A stretch of DNA of 64,000 nucleotides from JAZKHT01 sp040385245 (GCA_040385245.1 JAZKHT010000007.1:650852-714851); one strand, 5' to 3'; shown: positions 25,542-34,444, numbered from the stretch's first letter. Notes: generated from the letters alone by a model not told the origin. Program-made: numbers and translations.

Positions 25542-26807
25542 CTATAGCCATTCCGGAATGGTATCGCGGTTCAGGATTTCGTCAAAGGTTGGTCTGGCCC
25601 GGATGACGGCGAAGTGATCCCCTTTCACCAACACCTCGGGGATCAGGGGCCGGGTGTTGTATTCAGACGCCATCACCGCGCCATAGGCCCCCGCCGACCG
25701 AAAGGCGACAAGATCGCCTTCTGCCAGCGGCGCAATCGGGCGCTGTTTGGCAAAGGTGTCGCCGGTTTCACACACCGGGCCGACCACGTCATAGGCCTGC
25801 GCAGCAGTTGCGGGTCCCGGTTCGATCACCGGCACAATGTCATGGTGCGCGCCATACATCGACGGGCGGACAAGATCGTTCATCGCCGCGTCCAGAATCA
25901 GGAAATCCCGCTCTTCGCCGTTCTTCACATAGATCACAGACGATACGAGAAGCCCCGCATTGCCGGAAATCAGGCGACCAGGTTCAATCTCGATCTCGCA
26001 CCCCAGATCGCCCACGGTGCGTTTGATCAGCGCGCCGTAATCCAGCGGCAGGGGCGGGGCTTCGTTTGACCGGGTGTAAGGGATGCCAAGGCCGCCGCCC
26101 AGATCAAGGCGGCGGATATCGTGCCCGTCGGCACGCAGGCGGCGGGTCAGATCGGCCACCTTGAGATAGGCCTGTTCAAAGGGCTCCAGGTCGGTCAGTT
26201 GCGAGCCGATGTGGACGTCGATGCCGATCACCTCGATCCCCGGCAGGGATGCGGCTTCGGCATAAACGGCGGGCGCGCGGTCAATCGGGATGCCGAACTT
26301 GTTTTCCTTTTTGCCGGTGGCGATTTTCTCATGCGTCTTGGCGTCAACGTCTGGGTTCACGCGGATGGTGATGGGGGCCGTCAGCCCCAGCGAGGTGGCC
26401 ACTTCGGACAGGGCGCGCAGTTCGGGTTCGCTTTCCACGTTGAACTGCCGAATTCCCCCCGTCAGGGCAAGGTGCATTTCATCGCGGGTCTTGCCCACAC
26501 CCGAAAACACGATCCGGTCGCCCGGAACGCCAGCCGCGCGCGCCCGGCGGTATTCGCCACCCGACACCACATCCATGCCCGCGCCCAGATCGCCCAGCAA
26601 TTTCAGCACCGCGATGTTCGACAGCGACTTGATCGCAAAACAGACCATGTGCGGCAGGGGCGACAGCGCCTCGGTGAATAGGTGGTAGTGGCGGGTCAGG
26701 GTGGCGGCGGAATAGACGTAGAACGGCGTTCCCACCTGCGCCGCGATGTCGGGGATGGCCACGTCTTCGGCATGCAGGATGCCGCCGCGATACAAAAAGT
26801 GGTCCAT
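25542..26807 (-). CDS. lysA: Diaminopimelate decarboxylase
   Basis: A 421-aa fold-type III PLP enzyme, the last step of lysine synthesis (meso-diaminopimelate to L-lysine). The PLP lysine is in CFAIKSLSN (Lys60); also seen are HIGSQLTDL, the glycine loop LDLGGGLGIPY and the substrate-binding PVCETGDTF. Length is normal. Together with argH and the genes between, it forms a leftward amino-acid gene group. Confidence 0.97.
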   Translation of the reverse strand: MDHFLYRGGILHAEDVAIPDIAAQVGTPFYVYSAATLTRHYHLFTEALSPLPHMVCFAIKSLSNIAVLKLLGDLGAGMDVVSGGEYRRARAAGVPGDRIVFSGVGKTRDEMHLALTGGIRQFNVESEPELRALSEVATSLGLTAPITIRVNPDVDAKTHEKIATGKKENKFGIPIDRAPAVYAEAASLPGIEVIGIDVHIGSQLTDLEPFEQAYLKVADLTRRLRADGHDIRRLDLGGGLGIPYTRSNEAPPLPLDYGALIKRTVGDLGCEIEIEPGRLISGNAGLLVSSVIYVKNGEERDFLILDAAMNDLVRPSMYGAHHDIVPVIEPGPATAAQAYDVVGPVCETGDTFAKQRPIAPLAEGDLVAFRSAGAYGAVMASEYNTRPLIPEVLVKGDHFAVIRARPTFDEILNRDTIPEWL

Positions 26808-26842
26808 CGTTATCCCCTGTGCGTGCGGGTCGGATATAGCAA

Positions 26843-27229
26843 TCAGGCGATGATGGCGTCCACCTCGAACTCGACCAGCCAGTCGGGATCGACGAAGCCG
26901 GTCACGACCATGACGGTGGTGACCGGGCGGATCGCCGAAAACGCCTCGCCATGCGCTTTGGCGGCGGCGGGGAAATGGGCGATGTCAGTCAGCAGGATGC
27001 GGGTGCGGGTGACGTGTTCCAGCCCCGCGCCAGCCTCGGCCAAGGCGGCGGCGACGATGTCGATGATGCGTATGGTCTGGCCGTAGGCATCGCCAATGCA
27101 GGCTGTGCCGCCTTCCGCTGCGATGGGGGCGGTGCCCGCAACGGCGATGTGGTTGCCGACACGCACGGCGCGGGAAAAGCCGATCTGCGGTTCAAGATAG
27201 CTGCCGGATGAAATCAGGTGACGGGTCAT
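26843..27229 (-). CDS. RidA family protein
   Basis: A 128-aa Rid (YjgF/UK114) protein. Members hydrolyse reactive enamine/imine intermediates released by PLP enzymes. It carries the candidate substrate arginine in SAIRPVTTVMVV and an acidic C-terminal strand LVEFEVDAI. The ATG overlaps the DUF2834 stop (ATGA). Several PLP enzymes lie around it (lysA beside it, dat elsewhere). Confidence 0.85.
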   Translation of the reverse strand: MTRHLISSGSYLEPQIGFSRAVRVGNHIAVAGTAPIAAEGGTACIGDAYGQTIRIIDIVAAALAEAGAGLEHVTRTRILLTDIAHFPAAAKAHGEAFSAIRPVTTVMVVTGFVDPDWLVEFEVDAIIA

Positions 27230-27546
27230 TCGACGGGCCTTGTGCGCAGGAACAGATACAGCGGCAATCCGCAGCTGACCCCGATGCCAAAGGTGGCCGG
27301 TATGGCGACCAGGGCAACCCAGTTCTTGCGAACGGTGGTTTCCGCCAGCACCCAGACCGTCAGTGTGACGGCGGCGATGGTCAGATCCCAGGTCAGCCCC
27401 GTGGTCGAGGCGTTGACATACCAGGCGTCGATCATGCCGGACAGACCGGTGCCCGTTTCGCCCATGTAGGTTACAAACCAGTACATCGGGTGGATCGCGC
27501 CCCAGACGGCCAGCGCCAGATAGATCAATCGCAACGGCGACGGCAT
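27226..27546 (-). CDS. DUF2834 membrane protein
   Basis: A 106-aa protein with three predicted membrane helices (LIYLALAVWGAIHPMYWFV, LTIAAVTLTVWVLAE, WVALVAIPATFGIGV). It resembles DUF2834, whose function is unknown. The start ATG shares a base with the stop of micro-lipoprotein C (TGATG) and its own stop overlaps ridA, so it is the fourth link of a chain of coupled genes. Confidence 0.8.
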   Translation of the reverse strand: MPSPLRLIYLALAVWGAIHPMYWFVTYMGETGTGLSGMIDAWYVNASTTGLTWDLTIAAVTLTVWVLAETTVRKNWVALVAIPATFGIGVSCGLPLYLFLRTRPVE

Positions 27547-27677
27547 CAGTTCGACACCACGCCGATCTGCACCTCGCCCGACACGGCGACGCCGGGCTTG
27601 GGCGGGGTGGGTTCGCCATCGACTCCGCAGGCGGACAGGGAAAGCACGGCCAGAAAGGACAGACGCAGGATCATCAT
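27546..27677 (-). CDS. Micro-lipoprotein C (43 aa)
   Basis: Forty-three residues: a signal peptide ending in the lipobox LSLSAC (Cys17), then a short mature part with GEPTPPKPGV and SGEVQIGVVSN. It should be lipidated at Cys17 and exported. It begins with ATGATG that overlaps the stop of the upstream lipoprotein and ends overlapping the DUF2834 start. Function unknown. Confidence 0.65.
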   Translation of the reverse strand: MMILRLSFLAVLSLSACGVDGEPTPPKPGVAVSGEVQIGVVSN

Positions 27678-27835
27678 GGGGTCCAATGCAGGATATCACC
27701 AGTTTGCCGTGGAACGTGCCCGGGGCTGGTGGGAATGACAAGGGCAATGCCGTGCCCGTCCACCACCAACTCTGCCTTCGCCGGCGGATCGGTGCAGGCG
27801 GTCAGCAGCGACAAGACCAGCAGCCCGCGGATCAT
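27674..27835 (-). CDS. Micro-lipoprotein B (53 aa)
   Basis: Fifty-three residues starting MIRGLLVLSLLTACTD, a lipoprotein signal with lipobox LLTAC (Cys14). The mature part is only 40 residues (VVDGHGIALVIPTSPG). Start and stop both overlap neighbours as ATGA. No homologue is known to me. Confidence 0.65.
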   Translation of the reverse strand: MIRGLLVLSLLTACTDPPAKAELVVDGHGIALVIPTSPGHVPRQTGDILHWTP

Positions 27836-27987
27836 GGGCTGATCGACACGCGGGCGCCGCCGCCGATGCCGCCCGACAGCGACGGCGTGACCGACAACCC
27901 GTTCGCCCCAAGGCTGAGGCCCGCATTCAAGCGCGGATCGGTGCAGGCGGCCAGCATCAGGCAGGCCAAAAGGGCGAGGCGTATCAT
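27832..27987 (-). CDS. Micro-lipoprotein A (51 aa)
   Basis: Fifty-one residues starting MIRLALLACLMLAACTD with lipobox MLAAC (Cys15). The mature 37 residues are Gly/Ser/Leu-rich (LSLGANGLSVTPSLSGG), a pattern seen in small beta-rich outer membrane lipoproteins. It is the first of three in tandem, 13 bases downstream of argH; AAAGGG lies ahead of the ATG. Confidence 0.7.
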   Translation of the reverse strand: MIRLALLACLMLAACTDPRLNAGLSLGANGLSVTPSLSGGIGGGARVSISP

Positions 27988-28000
27988 CGGGGGGCCCTTT

Positions 28001-29410
28001 CTATCTAAGGGCGGCCGTCCAGCGCGCCACCTGCGCGCGGACCTGATCAGGGGCCGTGCCGCCATAGGACATCCGGCTGCGCACGGAATTTTCGACCCCC
28101 AGCACGGAATAGACCGACTGGTTGATGCCATCGTGAACCGAATTCATTTCAGCCAGTGACAGTTCGGGCAGATCACAACCCTTTTTCTCGGCCATGGCGA
28201 CAAGGGTGCCGGTGACGTGATGGGCATCGCGGAAGGGCAGGCCCAGTTCGCGCACCAGCCAGTCGGCCAGATCGGTGGCGGTGGAAAAACCGGATGCCGC
28301 CGATTTCGCCAGCACATCGCGGTTCGCGGTCATATCGCCCACCATGCCGGTCATGGCGGCCAAGGCCAGCATCAGAGTGTCGGCGGCGTCAAAGACCTGT
28401 TCCTTGTCTTCCTGCATGTCCTTGGAATAGGTCAGGGCAAGCCCCTTCATTATGGTGAAAAGCGCCACCGTCGCCCCCAGAATGCGGCCCAATTTGGCGC
28501 GCAGCAGTTCGGCGGCGTCGGGATTCTTTTTCTGCGGCATGATGCTGCTGCCGGTCGTCCATTTGTCTGACAGACGGACAAAACGGAACTGGGCTGACGA
28601 CCAGATGACCAGTTCTTCTGCGAAACGGGACAGGTGCATGGCGCAGATGCTGGAAGCGGACAGGAATTCCAGCGCAAAGTCGCGGTCCGATACGGAATCA
28701 AGCGAATTGGCCGTGGGCCGGTCAAACCCCAGCGCCTGTGCGGTCATGTGCCGGTCGATCGGAAAGCCGGTGCCCGCCAGTGCCGCCGCCCCCAAGGGAC
28801 ATTCGTTCATCCGCGCGCGGGCGTCGATGAAACGTCCCCGGTCGCGGGCCAGCATTTCGACATAGGCCATCATGTGATGCCCCCATGTCACCGGTTGCGC
28901 GGTTTGCAAGTGAGTAAAGCCGGGCATCACCCAATCGGCCCCTGCCTGCGCCTGCGCCAGAAACGCCTGCATCAGCGCGGTCAGCCCGCTTATCGCCGCG
29001 TCGCACTGATCGCGGACCCACAGGCGGAAATCGACCGCGACCTGATCATTGCGCGACCGGGCGGTGTGCAACCGGCCCGCCGGTGCGCCAATGATGTCCT
29101 TCAGCCTGGCCTCGACGTTCATGTGGATGTCTTCAAGATCGGTGCGAAAGGTGAAATTCCCCGACTCGATTTCTGACAACACCGTGAGAAGGCCTTCCCC
29201 GATCGCCTCGGCGTCCTTATTGGTCAGGATGCCTGTGGCCGCCAACATGGCGGCATGGGCGCGCGACCCGGCAATGTCCTGGGCGTATAGCCGTTTGTCG
29301 AACCCGATCGAGGCGTTGATCGCCTGCATGATCGCGTCCGGCCCTTCGGCAAAGCGCCCGCCCCACATGGCGTTGGCTGTGTCGGCGGGACGGATCGGGG
29401 AAGCGGTCAT
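28001..29410 (-). CDS. argH: Argininosuccinate lyase
   Basis: A 469-aa ArgH, splitting argininosuccinate to arginine and fumarate. It has MWGGRFAEGP, TARSRNDQVA and the signature GSSIMPQKKNPD with the mobile catalytic serine. It heads the leftward group argH, three lipoproteins, DUF2834, ridA and lysA; argG is not near. The divergent tlpA-like gene starts 22 bases away. Confidence 0.97.
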   Translation of the reverse strand: MTASPIRPADTANAMWGGRFAEGPDAIMQAINASIGFDKRLYAQDIAGSRAHAAMLAATGILTNKDAEAIGEGLLTVLSEIESGNFTFRTDLEDIHMNVEARLKDIIGAPAGRLHTARSRNDQVAVDFRLWVRDQCDAAISGLTALMQAFLAQAQAGADWVMPGFTHLQTAQPVTWGHHMMAYVEMLARDRGRFIDARARMNECPLGAAALAGTGFPIDRHMTAQALGFDRPTANSLDSVSDRDFALEFLSASSICAMHLSRFAEELVIWSSAQFRFVRLSDKWTTGSSIMPQKKNPDAAELLRAKLGRILGATVALFTIMKGLALTYSKDMQEDKEQVFDAADTLMLALAAMTGMVGDMTANRDVLAKSAASGFSTATDLADWLVRELGLPFRDAHHVTGTLVAMAEKKGCDLPELSLAEMNSVHDGINQSVYSVLGVENSVRSRMSYGGTAPDQVRAQVARWTAALR

Positions 29411-29432
29411 GGGGAAGCCCTTCGGAGGGATG

Positions 29433-29975
29433 ATGCTGCGGAAATTTATGGCCGTTCTTTATACGGTTGCGGTGATCGGTGCAAATGCGGCCATGGCGGA
29501 TGTCGCGGCCTTGCGGGACGGCGACATGAAAAAGCTGGCGCTGCACGACAGCCCGGTCGCGCTGCCACAGGCCGTGCTGCTGGATGCGGATGATGCAGAG
29601 CATTCCCTGACCGACTATCGCGGCAAGTGGGTGGTTTTGAACTTCTGGGCGACGTGGTGCGCGCCGTGCCGCGAAGAAATGCCCTCGCTGGACCGGTTGC
29701 AGGCCGCGATGCCCGAACTGGCGGTTGTGCCGGTCGCGACCGGGCGGAACGCGGTGGAAGGGATCGAACGGTTCTACGCCGAAGCGGGGGTGACGCTGTT
29801 GCCGGTGCTGCGCGATCCGAAATCGGACCTTGCGCGCGGCATGGCGGTCATGGGCCTGCCGGTGACGGTGATCCTGAACCCCGAGGGGCAAGAGGTCGCG
29901 CGACTGATCGGGGACGCCGAGTGGGACAGCGACAATGCCAAGGCGGTTCTGGCCGCGCTGATGGCGGGGGACTGA
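29433..29975 (+). CDS. TlpA-like thiol-disulfide oxidoreductase
   Basis: A 180-aa thioredoxin-fold protein with an N-terminal signal or anchor (MLRKFMAVLYTVAVIGANAAMA) and the active site WCAPC (75-79), followed by the cis-proline region MGLPVTVIL. It probably reduces or maintains thiols in the periplasm, for example in cytochrome maturation. A GGAGGG lies just before two adjacent ATGs; the second (29433) has the better spacing. Confidence 0.9.
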   Translation: MLRKFMAVLYTVAVIGANAAMADVAALRDGDMKKLALHDSPVALPQAVLLDADDAEHSLTDYRGKWVVLNFWATWCAPCREEMPSLDRLQAAMPELAVVPVATGRNAVEGIERFYAEAGVTLLPVLRDPKSDLARGMAVMGLPVTVILNPEGQEVARLIGDAEWDSDNAKAVLAALMAGD

Positions 29976-30040
29976 TCGCAGGTCCGCGGTCCCTGCCGGG
30001 TCGGCGACATGTGGGTGTCACACCCCTGCGCCCCCGGCGC

Positions 30041-30063
30041 GATATTTGCGCCAGGATGAAAGG
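30041..30063 (+). repeat. Short intergenic element GATATTT..GATGAAAG
   Basis: The sequence GATATTTGCGCCAGGATGAA plus AGG lies after a C-rich run downstream of tlpA. It is similar in design to the elements at 1275-1302 and 43846-43872. I recall such short motifs in gene ends of Rhodobacteraceae; role unknown. Confidence 0.35.
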
Positions 30064-30067
30064 CGGA

Positions 30068-30604
30068 TCAGCCAGTACGTGCGTGCAACAGGCGGATCAA
30101 GGCGATCGCATCGGGATTGGGCCGTTGCTCGCAGCGGTGATACTCTCGCCCCCCGGGGATGCGGGTGACAAGACCAAGCTCCACAAGCGTGCGGCGCAGG
30201 ATGGCGGCGTCGCCGAACAGGTGCCACTGGTTCAGGATGGCGCTGATGTCCTGCTCTGTCATCGTGTGACCCTTTGGCAGGCGTGACCACAGCGCCCAGA
30301 CGCAAGGCCGTTGCACCGATGTCCGCGCCGGCCAACGGATCAGGCGGCCGGTGGCATCGAAATGGCGCAGGATAGCTTCGATCTTTTTCAGATCGGCGGG
30401 CGGGTCGGCTGGTGCGGCCAGCCTGACTGCGGCAATGGCCGAGGCGCGCAGGTGCTGGTGGTTTTTCCAGCCTGCGGCGCGGGCCAGCATGTTCATCAGG
30501 GCAAGGTGGCCGGGCGTTTCGCCTTGATCGGCAAGCTGTTTGTGCAGGCTGCGCGCAAACTGCGACAGGTCATTCACCTGCAAGGGAAGGGCGGTTCTGG
30601 TCAT
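30068..30604 (-). CDS. DUF2087 domain protein
   Basis: A 178-aa cytoplasmic protein with a helical N-terminal part (SQFARSLHKQLADQGE) and a C-terminal DUF2087-like winged-helix-like domain (ALWSRLPKGHTMTEQDISAIL ... LRRTLVELGLVTR). DUF2087 is thought to be nucleic-acid-binding by its helix-turn-helix look, with no proven role. It is probably a small regulator; target unknown. Confidence 0.75.
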   Translation of the reverse strand: MTRTALPLQVNDLSQFARSLHKQLADQGETPGHLALMNMLARAAGWKNHQHLRASAIAAVRLAAPADPPADLKKIEAILRHFDATGRLIRWPARTSVQRPCVWALWSRLPKGHTMTEQDISAILNQWHLFGDAAILRRTLVELGLVTRIPGGREYHRCEQRPNPDAIALIRLLHARTG

Positions 30605-30695
30605 GTCATTCCTCGTCCGTGCCCGTCGTGGTCGTGGTCACCGGCTTGCGATCAGGGCACTGTCAGAGGGTGCGTGTGATCGGATAACGGCAGGT

Positions 30696-31343
30696 TTAGC
30701 TGTCCGTTGCCGGACCGGTGACGCCTGGGTGAACTGCAGACCCGTGATGCAGTCTACCAAAGCCGGGAGGTTGGGCAAGGGCCGCCACACGCGCCCGTGC
30801 GGGGCAAGTCAGAAGATGGTCGTTCACCATGCCGGTGGCCTGCATGAAGGCATAGGTGATCGTCGGGCCGCAAAAGGTGAAGCCCGCCTGTTTCAGCGCC
30901 TTTGACATGGCTTGCGACACGGGGGTCTGCGCCGGAATATCGCGGGGCGTTGCGATGGAGTTCTGCTGGGGGGTGCCGTCCACGAATTCCCACAGGAATG
31001 GGGCAAAGCCGCTGCGACCCTCGACCGCAAGATAGGCGCGGGCGGATTTGATCGTGCCTTCGATCTTGCCCCGATGGCGGACGATGCCGGGATCCGCCAG
31101 CAGGCGGGTTACTTCCGTCTCGCCCCAGCTCGCGATGGTTTCGGGGTGAAAACCGGCAAAGGCCGTGCGAAAGGCTTCGCGCTTGCGCAGGATGGTGATC
31201 CACGACAACCCGGCCTGAAACCCATCCAAGATCAGCTTTTCCCACAATGCGCGCGGGTCATATTCCGGCACGCCCCATTCGGTGTCGTGGTAGGCCACAT
31301 ACAGCGGATCGGTGCCGCACCACGGGCAGCGCGTATCGGTCAT
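30696..31343 (-). CDS. tag: DNA-3-methyladenine glycosylase I
   Basis: A 215-aa Tag, removing 3-methyladenine from alkylated DNA. Zinc-binding CPWCG at the N-terminus, YHDTEWGVPEYD, the helix-hairpin-helix region FQAGLSWITILRKR, and GFTFCGPTITYAFMQATGMVNDH are all family hallmarks. ATG 31343 was chosen over one six codons upstream because Tag starts just before the first Cys. Confidence 0.95.
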   Translation of the reverse strand: MTDTRCPWCGTDPLYVAYHDTEWGVPEYDPRALWEKLILDGFQAGLSWITILRKREAFRTAFAGFHPETIASWGETEVTRLLADPGIVRHRGKIEGTIKSARAYLAVEGRSGFAPFLWEFVDGTPQQNSIATPRDIPAQTPVSQAMSKALKQAGFTFCGPTITYAFMQATGMVNDHLLTCPARARVAALAQPPGFGRLHHGSAVHPGVTGPATDS

Positions 31344-31439
31344 GTCGCGATCCCTTTGCATTTGTCTAAACTGCGGTTCTTTACCCCGGCTTTACCCATT
31401 GGGCGGCACTCTGTCGACCATGCGGCAGCGGGGGCACGG

Positions 31440-32258
31440 ATGCGACTCGATCATAAGCAAAGACGCGGCGTGAGCGACGCAGAGGCCAGCCCCTTGGGTG
31501 CGGCCATTGCAGACAACGATGGGCACGTCCTTTCAATGGTGGCCGAGGCGGTGCGCGACCGTCGCCTGCGGCTGGCCTATCAGCCGGTGGTGGTTGCGGC
31601 GGACCCGGCCCGGATCGGCTTTCACGAAGGCTTGATGCGGGTGCTGGACCGGCAGGGGCGGGTGATTCCCGCCAAAGACTTCATGGGCCCGGTCGAGGCA
31701 CAGGAAACCGGGCGAGAGATTGATTGTGCCGCCCTTGCGATGGGACTGGATGCCTTGGGCCGGCATGCACACATGAAACTGTCGGTGAACATGTCGGCGC
31801 GCAGCATCGGCTATCCTCGCTGGATGCGGATCTTGCGGCAGGGCCTTGCGGCACGCCCCGGTGTGGGGCAGCGACTGATCCTTGAGATCACGGAAAGCAG
31901 TTCGATGACGGTGCCCGAGGTGGTGGTGGCCTTCATGGGGGAATTGCAGCTTGAAGGGATTTCCTTTGCGCTGGACGGGTTCGGCGCGGGCCATTCGGCG
32001 CTGCGTTATTTCAAGGATTTCTCGTTTGATATCCTGAAGATCGACGGACAGTTCACGCGCGGTATCGCCGAGGATGCGGACAATCAGGTGCTGATGGCGG
32101 CGTTCCTGTCGATTGGGCGGCAGTTCGACATGGTTTGCGTCGCGCAATCGGTTGAAACCGAGTCCGAGGCACAGTGGCTGCGCGCCTTGGGGATGGATTG
32201 CCTGCAGGGATATCTGTTCGGTCCGCCCGCCGCCTTGCCGGATTGGGACAAGCCGTAA
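31440..32258 (+). CDS. Degenerate EAL-domain protein
   Basis: A 272-aa protein with an EAL fold, the cyclic-di-GMP phosphodiesterase domain. Conserved landmarks are HEGL (EAL position, 62-65), SVNMS (Asn117), EITES, FALDGFGAGHSAL, DILKID (Lys200) and AQSVET. Two residues expected for catalysis are changed. The Asp pair DDFG reads DGFG at 179-182, and the AEGVE glutamate is Gln236. It is therefore probably a non-enzymatic receptor or scaffold. There is no membrane segment or GGDEF domain. Divergent from tag. Confidence 0.85.
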   Translation: MRLDHKQRRGVSDAEASPLGAAIADNDGHVLSMVAEAVRDRRLRLAYQPVVVAADPARIGFHEGLMRVLDRQGRVIPAKDFMGPVEAQETGREIDCAALAMGLDALGRHAHMKLSVNMSARSIGYPRWMRILRQGLAARPGVGQRLILEITESSSMTVPEVVVAFMGELQLEGISFALDGFGAGHSALRYFKDFSFDILKIDGQFTRGIAEDADNQVLMAAFLSIGRQFDMVCVAQSVETESEAQWLRALGMDCLQGYLFGPPAALPDWDKP

Positions 32259-32384
32259 GGTGACCCTGCGTCATCTTGGGATGCGCAAGATTGTTGCTTT
32301 TGGTCGTGCCCCCGCGTAGGCCATGCTGCACAGCGGCGCGAGATTTCGGCGCGCCCGGCAGCCTTGGGAGAGAGAGGATCAGCC

Positions 32385-33560
32385 ATGACCAATGTAGTCA
32401 TCGTCTCGGCGGCACGGACCGCAGTCGGCAGTTTCAACGGTGCCTTTGCGGCAACCCCTGCGCATGAAATGGGCGCCGCCGTAATCGAGGCCGTTGTCGC
32501 CCGCGCCGGCGTCGACAAGGCCGAGGTCGAAGAGACGATCCTTGGTCAGGTGCTGACCGCCGGGCAGGGCCAGAACCCCGCCCGTCAGGCGCATATCCGC
32601 GCCGGTCTGCCGAAAGAGGCAAGTGCCTGGTCGCTGAATCAGGTCTGCGGGTCGGGCCTGCGGGCGGTGGCGCTGGCGGCACAGCATGTGCAACTGGGCG
32701 ATGCCAAGATCATCGTGGCAGGCGGTCAGGAAAACATGTCGCTGTCGCCCCACGTCGCGCATCTGCGCGCGGGACAGAAGATGGGCGATCTGAATTTCAT
32801 CGATTCGATGATCCGCGACGGGCTGTGGGATGCTTTCAACGGCTATCACATGGGTCAGACGGCGGAAAACGTCGCCAACCAGTGGCAGATTTCCCGCGAC
32901 ATGCAGGATGAATTCGCGCTGGCATCCCAGAACAAGGCCGAAGCGGCACAGAAGGCGGGCAAATTCCGCGACGAGATCATCGATTTCGTCATCAAGACTC
33001 GCAAGGGCGATGTGACGGTGAATGCCGATGAATACATTCGTCACGGGGCGACGCTGGAATCGATGCAGAAACTGCGTCCGGCCTTTGTGAAAGAGGGTTC
33101 GGTGACGGCGGGCAACGCTTCGGGTCTGAACGACGGCGCGGCGGCGGTTCTGCTGATGTCGGCGGACGAGGCGGAAAAGCGTGGCCTGACGCCGCTGGCG
33201 CGCATTGCGTCCTATGCGACGGCGGGGCTTGACCCGTCGATCATGGGCGTGGGGCCGATCCATGCATCGCGCAAGGCGCTGGGCAAGGCGGGCTGGAAGG
33301 TCGGCGATCTGGATCTGGTCGAGGCGAACGAGGCCTTTGCCGCGCAGGCCTGTGCCGTGAACAAGGACATGGGCTGGGACCCGTCGATCGTGAACGTGAA
33401 CGGTGGTGCGATTGCCATCGGCCACCCGATCGGCGCGTCAGGTGCGCGTATCCTGAACACCCTGCTGTTCGAATTGCAGCGCCGGGGCGGCAAGCGTGGG
33501 CTTGCCACGCTGTGCATCGGCGGCGGCATGGGTGTTGCGATGTGCATCGAGCGCGCCTGA
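32385..33560 (+). CDS. phaA: Acetyl-CoA C-acetyltransferase (beta-ketothiolase)
   Basis: A 391-aa thiolase joining two acetyl-CoA to acetoacetyl-CoA. The nucleophilic cysteine is in LNQVCGSGLRA, the catalytic histidine in GGAIAIGHPIGASG, and the second cysteine in TLCIGGGMG. With phaB downstream it supplies hydroxybutyryl-CoA for polyhydroxybutyrate. The ATG follows GAGAGAGGA. The polymerase phaC is not in the window. Confidence 0.96.
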   Translation: MTNVVIVSAARTAVGSFNGAFAATPAHEMGAAVIEAVVARAGVDKAEVEETILGQVLTAGQGQNPARQAHIRAGLPKEASAWSLNQVCGSGLRAVALAAQHVQLGDAKIIVAGGQENMSLSPHVAHLRAGQKMGDLNFIDSMIRDGLWDAFNGYHMGQTAENVANQWQISRDMQDEFALASQNKAEAAQKAGKFRDEIIDFVIKTRKGDVTVNADEYIRHGATLESMQKLRPAFVKEGSVTAGNASGLNDGAAAVLLMSADEAEKRGLTPLARIASYATAGLDPSIMGVGPIHASRKALGKAGWKVGDLDLVEANEAFAAQACAVNKDMGWDPSIVNVNGGAIAIGHPIGASGARILNTLLFELQRRGGKRGLATLCIGGGMGVAMCIERA

Positions 33561-33590
33561 TACCCTTGGCAATTTGCCGCAGTTGAAAAG

Positions 33591-33622
33591 AACGACGCGC
33601 AATAATGTTGCGTGTCGTTTTT
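33591..33622 (+). terminator. Internal terminator between phaA and phaB
   Basis: A 12-bp stem (33591-33602 with 33608-33619, one G-U) and a five-base loop TAATG, followed by TTT. It should reduce read-through from phaA into phaB. Confidence 0.7.
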
Positions 33623-33669
33623 CATTTGGGTAACACCGTTTCAAAGATTGACCTTGGAGGAGGGACGTA

Positions 33670-34395
33670 ATGGCTAAAGTGGCATTGGTGACGGGTGGTT
33701 CGCGCGGCATCGGGGCGGCGATTTCGGTCGCGCTGAAAGCAGCGGGTTACACCGTTGCCGCAAACTACGCCGGCAACGACGAGGCGGCGGCGGCCTTTAC
33801 CAAGGAAACCGGTATCCCGACCTACAAGTGGTCGGTCGCGGATTACGACGCCTGCGCCGCGGGCATAAAGCAGGTTGAGGCGGACCTTGGCCCTGTTTCG
33901 GTGCTGGTGAACAACGCGGGCATCACCCGCGATGCCATGTTCCACAAGATGACCCCCGGCCAGTGGAAAGAGGTGATCGACACCAACCTGACCGGCCTGT
34001 TCAACATGACCCATCCGCTGTGGTCGGGCATGCGTGACCGCAGGTTTGGGCGTGTGATCAACATCAGCTCGATCAACGGGCAAAAGGGACAGGCGGGGCA
34101 GGCGAACTATTCCGCCGCCAAGTCGGGCGATCTTGGGTTCACCAAGGCGCTGGCCCAAGAGGGCGCGCGCGCAGGCATTACCGTCAACGCCATCTGCCCC
34201 GGCTATATCGGCACCGAAATGGTGCGGGCGATTGATGAAAAGGTGTTGAACGAACGCATCATCCCGCAAATTCCGGTGGGCCGTCTGGGCGAACCCGAGG
34301 AAATCGCGCGGATTGTCGTGTTTCTTGCCGCTGACGATGCGGGCTTCATCACCGGGTCGACCGTTTCGGCCAACGGCGGGCAATTCGTCGTCTGA
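33670..34395 (+). CDS. phaB: Acetoacetyl-CoA reductase
   Basis: A 241-aa short-chain dehydrogenase, reducing acetoacetyl-CoA to (R)-3-hydroxybutyryl-CoA with NADPH. It has TGGSRGIGAAIS, NNAGITRD, catalytic Ser in INISSINGQKG, YSAAK and GNPGYIGTEMV-like CPGYIGTEMV. A strong ribosome site (GGAGGAGGG) precedes the ATG. It is followed by its own terminator. Confidence 0.95.
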   Translation: MAKVALVTGGSRGIGAAISVALKAAGYTVAANYAGNDEAAAAFTKETGIPTYKWSVADYDACAAGIKQVEADLGPVSVLVNNAGITRDAMFHKMTPGQWKEVIDTNLTGLFNMTHPLWSGMRDRRFGRVINISSINGQKGQAGQANYSAAKSGDLGFTKALAQEGARAGITVNAICPGYIGTEMVRAIDEKVLNERIIPQIPVGRLGEPEEIARIVVFLAADDAGFITGSTVSANGGQFVV

Positions 34396-34418
34396 ACCCG
34401 TTTCGCGTTTCTTGATAG

Positions 34419-34444
34419 GGCCCGCCAAACCGGCGGGCCTTTTT
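34419..34444 (+). terminator. Rho-independent terminator of phaB
   Basis: Stem GGCCCGCC (34419-34426) with GGCGGGCC (34432-34439) and five T residues. Confidence 0.85.
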
